From NCBI GenBank assembly GCA_027000765.1, contig JALTNJ010000129.1, forward strand, positions 1-17,020: a DNA stretch of 17,020 bases, in the 5' to 3' direction. This document shows positions 13,225 to 17,020 of this stretch, piece by piece (position 1 is the first letter of the stretch; each line of letters starts with the position of its first letter). Position numbers and translations under genes: made by a program. The stretch comes from Nitrososphaeria archaeon. Its GTDB lineage: Archaea > Thermoproteota > Nitrososphaeria > Geothermarchaeales > JDFR-13. The notes under the pieces are model-generated. The model searched no databases. It was not told the DNA's origin and was given only the letters and a program-made list of their open reading frames with translations.

Positions 13225-14190
13225 ATGGTTAAGAATATTCTGGAGGTAAGGGATCTCTACCTCTACTACAAGACGTATAAAGGGATTGTGCAGGCTGTCG
13301 ACGGCATTTCATTCAATATACCTGAGGGACAGACTCTGGGTATAGTCGGTGAATCTGGATGTGGTAAATCCAGTACAGCCAATACCATCATCAGATTACT
13401 CCCTAAGAATACATACAAATACGAAGGATCTATAAAGCTGAATGGCGAGGAGATAACTACTATACCTATGGATGAGTTTAGAAGGACGATACGATGGAGA
13501 AAAGTCGCCATGGTCTTCCAAGGTGCCATGAATAGTCTAAACCCAGTATTAAAGGTTGGTTTCCAAGTTGCTGAGCCTCTAATCGTCCATCTAGGTATGG
13601 ATAAGAGCGAGGCATTGGATAGGGCCAGGCAGGTTTTCGAGAAAATTGGGTTGACACCGGCATTTCTAGACAGATACCCACATGAATTAAGTGGTGGTAT
13701 GAGGCAGAGGATCGTTATAGCTATGGCCATGATAATGAATCCCCAGCTGCTTATCCTCGACGAGCCTACTAGCGCTCTAGACGTCAGTATCCAGGCTCAG
13801 ATTATGAATCTATTGAAGTCGCTGAAGAAGGAGTACCACTTATCCATGATATTCATTACCCACGACATCGCTTTGGCGAGCGATATCAGCGACTTATTAG
13901 CCGTCATGTATGCTGGTGAGATAGTTGAGTATGGTCCTATTGAGGAGGTTCTCCTAAATCCACAGCATCCATATGCTCAGAAGCTCATCGCTAGCATCCC
14001 GAGGCTGAGGGAGGATAAGGAGCCGGAGTTCCTGCCTGGTAATCCACCTGGCCTAATCAATCCACCTAAGGGATGTAGGTTCGCTAGCAGGTGTCCATAT
14101 AGGTTTGAGAAGTGTAGTGAAGCGCCTGACTTGGTTTGGATAAACGGTAATCACTACGTAAAGTGTCATCTATATTCGGAGGGGAAATAA
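13225..14190 (+). CDS. dppD: Opp/Dpp-type ABC transporter ATPase (DppD family)
   Basis: One of two nucleotide-binding subunits, 321 aa. Walker A is GESGCGKS (42-49), the Q-loop glutamine is Q99 in VFQGAMNSLNP, and the signature is LSGGMRQR (155-162). Walker B is LLILDE (175-180), the D-loop is SALD and the switch histidine is H213 (ITHD), so all catalytic motifs are intact. The C-terminal oligopeptide-transporter extension carries four cysteines (C284, C290, C297, C314) in the pattern C-x5-C-x6-C-x16-C. The ATG is preceded by GAGGTGA, which overlaps the dppC stop codon, with 4 nt between the two genes. It would pair with DppF to power import through DppB/DppC. Confidence 0.95.
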   Translation: MVKNILEVRDLYLYYKTYKGIVQAVDGISFNIPEGQTLGIVGESGCGKSSTANTIIRLLPKNTYKYEGSIKLNGEEITTIPMDEFRRTIRWRKVAMVFQGAMNSLNPVLKVGFQVAEPLIVHLGMDKSEALDRARQVFEKIGLTPAFLDRYPHELSGGMRQRIVIAMAMIMNPQLLILDEPTSALDVSIQAQIMNLLKSLKKEYHLSMIFITHDIALASDISDLLAVMYAGEIVEYGPIEEVLLNPQHPYAQKLIASIPRLREDKEPEFLPGNPPGLINPPKGCRFASRCPYRFEKCSEAPDLVWINGNHYVKCHLYSEGK

Positions 14191-14191
14191 A

Positions 14192-15160
14192 GTGGTAAGG
14201 ACTATTATGAAGTTGGAAAACCTAAAGACATATTACATATTGCGTAAGGGATTATTCGGTAGACTTGTCGTCAAGGCCGTTGACGGCGTTACACTAGAGT
14301 TTAAAGCTGGTGAGATCACTGCTGTAGTAGGTGAATCTGGATGTGGTAAGACTACACTAGGTAGGACCAGCCTTAAGCTCATTGAACCTACAGATGGTAA
14401 GATCATATTTGAGGATAGGGACATTACGCACTACAAGGGAGATATGAAGTGGTTTAGAAAGAAGGCTCAGATAATATTCCAGGATCCATTCCAGTCTCTC
14501 AATCCATATCACAGCATATATGAGATTCTAAGTGAACCACTGGTTGTATTAGGTGAGAAGGATAGGAGTGTGATTGATGAGAAGATTATCTCTGTCTTGA
14601 ATGAGGTTAAGATGACTCCACCTGAGGAGTATCTGACGAAGTATCCTCACATGTTATCCGGTGGGCAGAGGCAGAGGATATGTATCGCAAGGGCACTATT
14701 GGTAGACCCCATCTACCTCGTTGCAGACGAGCCGGTATCCATGATCGACGCAAGTAGCCGTGCAGAGATACTCACTATGTTTAGGAATATCCAGAAAGAG
14801 AGGGATCTCGCTGTCATGTATATTACACACGATATTGCTACTACTAAATACTTTAGCGACTTGATTGCCGTGATGTATGCTGGTAAGATAGTCGAGTATG
14901 GTCCTACTAAAAAGGTTCTTAAGAACCCGCTTCACCCATATACCCAGGCATTGATAGATGCAGTGCCCGACCCTGATCCAAACAATAGGTTTAGGATGAG
15001 GCCTGTAGTACCTGGTGAGCCTCCGAACCCGATTAACCCACCGCCTGGATGCCGATTCCACCCCAGATGTCCCAAGAGATTCGAGCCTTGTGACAAGGAG
15101 GAGCCTGTTTTAAAGGAAGTTGAGAGCGGCCATTATGTAGCATGTCACCTGTTTAAGTAA
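14192..15160 (+). CDS. dppF: Opp/Dpp-type ABC transporter ATPase (DppF family)
   Basis: Second ATPase, 322 aa, partner of DppD. Walker A is GESGCGKT (47-54), the Q-loop is Q97 in IIFQDPFQSLNP, and the signature is LSGGQRQR (155-162). Walker B is YLVADE (175-180), the D-loop reads SMIDAS and the switch histidine is H213. QDPFQSLNP is characteristic of DppF/OppF. The C-terminal extension again has four cysteines (C287, C293, C300, C318). The GTG start at 14192 lies one nucleotide past the dppD stop and has GGAGGGG 7 nt upstream. ATG at codon 6 is possible but would lose the N-terminal strand. The operon ends here, before T-rich sequence. Confidence 0.95.
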   Translation: MVRTIMKLENLKTYYILRKGLFGRLVVKAVDGVTLEFKAGEITAVVGESGCGKTTLGRTSLKLIEPTDGKIIFEDRDITHYKGDMKWFRKKAQIIFQDPFQSLNPYHSIYEILSEPLVVLGEKDRSVIDEKIISVLNEVKMTPPEEYLTKYPHMLSGGQRQRICIARALLVDPIYLVADEPVSMIDASSRAEILTMFRNIQKERDLAVMYITHDIATTKYFSDLIAVMYAGKIVEYGPTKKVLKNPLHPYTQALIDAVPDPDPNNRFRMRPVVPGEPPNPINPPPGCRFHPRCPKRFEPCDKEEPVLKEVESGHYVACHLFK

Positions 15161-15165
15161 GCCGT

Positions 15166-15175
15166 CTCTCTTTTT
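15166..15175 (+). terminator. Pyrimidine/T-rich terminator after dppF
   Basis: CTCTCTTTTT, shortly after the dppF stop codon, ends in T5 and is followed by more T-rich sequence up to 15225. No hairpin is evident. Confidence 0.45.
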
Positions 15176-15299
15176 CTAAATTCTCCCTATCTCCTCGTCT
15201 ATTTACTAGATTTTATTTATTAGTTTAGCCTATATTCAGACTAAATATCTAGTATTTTAATCTAAGTTAGTTTATTCGGGTAATAGAGCGTGGTGTGCA

Positions 15300-17020
15300 G
15301 TGCCTGAGGAATCTGAGAAGCTGCGTAGAGAAATCGGCTTCCTAGGAGCCTTTTCCATGGGATTCGCTGATGTTGGGGCGGATGTATTCTTAGCTATTGG
15401 AATAGTTACCCTCTACGCAGCTGGATATGCCCCCTTCTCCTTCCTAATAGCTTCCATATGTTATATAACAACTGGCTTGGTTTATGCTGAGCTCGCCTCC
15501 CTATATCCATATGCAGGAGGTGGGCAGGTATATGGAATGAGGGCTGGGGGAGACATTCTCGGATTCCTCGTCGGCTGGGCTATCCTCCTCGACTATGTCC
15601 TTGATATAGGCCTATTCTCAATTGCAAGTGCTGGTTACCTAGCCTTCATATTTCCCGAGTTACACGATTATATAGTTATTAACCTCGGTATTTTCGAGTT
15701 TGCAACTCCCTACATAGGTGTAACCGCCTTTATAATGGTCCTCTTCCTAATTGGAATAAACCTAATTGGTATTAAGGAGTCTAGTAAATTCAATGAGCTT
15801 CTCGTTATAGTAACTGTGTTTACAGAGGTATCTATCCTCGTCCTCGCATTTCTATTCGCGTTTTCACCAGAGAGATTTATTGAGCAGCTTAATTTCCTGG
15901 GTAACCCTACTCTCCAAGAGCATGTCTTCTATACAGGTCTATGGGATATTAAGACTGAGAACTTCATATATGGTATAACCCTCGCAATGAGTAGCTTCAT
16001 CGGTATAGAGTCGATTGCACAAGCCGCTGAAGAAACTAGAAATCCATGGAAGTATCTCCCGAGGTCCTTTAAATACTCTATAATTACTGTATTGGTCTTC
16101 ACCCTCTCATTCTCTATTCTCGGGCTTGGTGTATTGGGGTGGGAAGGCCTAGCTAACTCAATATATAATCCTATTGCGCAGATAACCTCCCGAATACCAG
16201 TCATCGGGAGATATATGGCTCTGGCAGTAGCATTCGTAGCCTTCTCAATCACATTGGTCTCCACCAATACAGGTGTAATCGGAGTATCTAGAGTTACTTA
16301 TAGTATGTCTAGATTTAAACTTATACCCGCTATCTTCAGCAGACTCCATAAGAAGAGGGCTGTTCCCTACGTCAGTATAGTATTCTTCGGATTGATAGGA
16401 GGCTCTCTAGCCCTAACTGGGAATCTTGAGATGGTCGCTGGCCTATATAACTTCGGCGCCCTCCTAAGCTACATCCTTGTTAACTATAGTCATATCAGGC
16501 TTAGGCAGGTTGATGTAGAGTCTTATAGGCCTTGGAAAACACCCTTGAATATACAGTTTAGGGGTAAGGAAATCAGTGTAGTCGCGGTCATCGGTTTGAT
16601 CGCCACCGCCTCACTATTTACACTAGTAGTTATATATCATCCGATGGGTAGGTTGTTGGGAACCCTCTGGGTAGTAGCTGGCTTCATCCTATTCATATCA
16701 TATAGGATATACAAGGGATGGCGGATTACTGAGAGCATCTCAGTGAAGATCTTGAAACCCACTATAACAAAGATAAAGACCATCGTCGTGGTTCCTCCAT
16801 TGGTTAAGCCTGAGCTAGTATATAGGGCTATCTACTATAATCTCGAGGATATACACGATATCCATTTGGTGAGTCTAATAGAGCTGCCTAAGAGGTTTAG
16901 GGAGCCTGTTCAAATTAGCTGGTCGGAGATAATATCAATGAAGAGGGATGTAGAGGAGAACCTCGCCTATATCTGTGAGAGACTCAAGAAATCAGGGTTT
17001 ACATGTAGGTCACATGTAAT
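15300..17020 (+). CDS. APC-family amino-acid permease with C-terminal USP-like domain (3' end outside the window)
   Basis: The first 573 codons are present and the reading frame stays open to the window end. The first roughly 480 residues form about 12 hydrophobic helices of the APC (amino acid-polyamine-organocation) superfamily. TM1 carries a variant of the usual glycine motif (GFADVGADVFLAIGI), and LVYAELASLYPYAGGGQVYG (about 59-78) follows TM2. The TM6 to loop signature is SSFIGIESIAQAAEETRNP. From about residue 490 a soluble domain begins with TIVVVPPL and alternates strands and helices, resembling the universal-stress-protein domain fused to some APC permeases. The GTG start at 15300 has GGTG 4 nt upstream, and no other in-frame start is nearby. 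A TATA-like element lies at about 15268-15278. Substrate is likely an amino acid or amine but is not determined. Confidence 0.88.
   Translation, partial: MPEESEKLRREIGFLGAFSMGFADVGADVFLAIGIVTLYAAGYAPFSFLIASICYITTGLVYAELASLYPYAGGGQVYGMRAGGDILGFLVGWAILLDYVLDIGLFSIASAGYLAFIFPELHDYIVINLGIFEFATPYIGVTAFIMVLFLIGINLIGIKESSKFNELLVIVTVFTEVSILVLAFLFAFSPERFIEQLNFLGNPTLQEHVFYTGLWDIKTENFIYGITLAMSSFIGIESIAQAAEETRNPWKYLPRSFKYSIITVLVFTLSFSILGLGVLGWEGLANSIYNPIAQITSRIPVIGRYMALAVAFVAFSITLVSTNTGVIGVSRVTYSMSRFKLIPAIFSRLHKKRAVPYVSIVFFGLIGGSLALTGNLEMVAGLYNFGALLSYILVNYSHIRLRQVDVESYRPWKTPLNIQFRGKEISVVAVIGLIATASLFTLVVIYHPMGRLLGTLWVVAGFILFISYRIYKGWRITESISVKILKPTITKIKTIVVVPPLVKPELVYRAIYYNLEDIHDIHLVSLIELPKRFREPVQISWSEIISMKRDVEENLAYICERLKKSGFTCRSHV

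Noticed and set aside
15929..16267. 112-aa minus-strand open frame within the permease gene
   Set aside because: It is antisense to conserved APC transmembrane segments and has no translation signals or recognisable protein.
1..17020. CRISPR arrays, tRNA or rRNA genes, insertion sequences, prophage or defence islands
   Set aside because: No regularly spaced repeats, cloverleaf-like or rRNA segments, transposase frames or defence-gene motifs were seen. The 21-nt periodicity near 10310-10390 is coding sequence for heptad repeats.

Overview
The window looks like chromosomal DNA of a hyperthermophilic crenarchaeon (Thermoproteota), most likely Desulfurococcales or a near relative. This rests on gene content: Alba, RNA polymerase subunit K, ribosomal protein S25e, an archaeal/eukaryal-type ATP-dependent DNA ligase, TBP and an archaeal-type signal peptidase. 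It also rests on AGG/AGA and ATA codon use, frequent GTG/TTG starts, Shine-Dalgarno sites of the form GGTGAT placed 3-4 nt before the start, and TATA-type promoters with oligo-T terminators. The species cannot be named from the sequence alone.

Left part (1-7338): mostly minus-strand housekeeping genes. In order these are a partial COG2403-type P-loop GTPase, Alba, RpoK, S25e, DNA ligase, TBP, signal peptidase I and a 97-aa membrane protein of unknown function. Two plus-strand genes lie among them: a 123-aa protein that may have a cyclophilin-like fold (overlapping the 3' end of S25e) and a CPA-type cation/proton antiporter.

Middle (7339-7749): a 411-base stretch without a protein gene. It holds a well-formed C/D box guide sRNA on the minus strand (7509-7581), a pair of 11-bp direct repeats flanking it, and the plus-strand promoter of the transporter locus.

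Right part (7750-15160): a complete Opp/Dpp-type ABC importer. It consists of a 914-aa membrane-anchored solute-binding protein (its own unit, followed by T-tracts), then a tightly spaced permease-permease-ATPase-ATPase operon. The binding protein feeds substrate to DppB/DppC, and DppD/DppF hydrolyse ATP. Substrate class (peptide or oligosaccharide) is not decided by the sequence. After this comes an APC-family amino-acid permease with a C-terminal USP-like domain, cut by the window end.

Most unusual: the solute-binding protein appears circularly permuted. Motifs that normally form the C-terminal half of family-5 binding proteins come first, and the normal N-terminal half follows. A beta-rich domain, a coiled coil with embedded 11-residue periodicity, and a membrane anchor complete it. 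The C/D sRNA is the other element likely to be missed by routine annotation.
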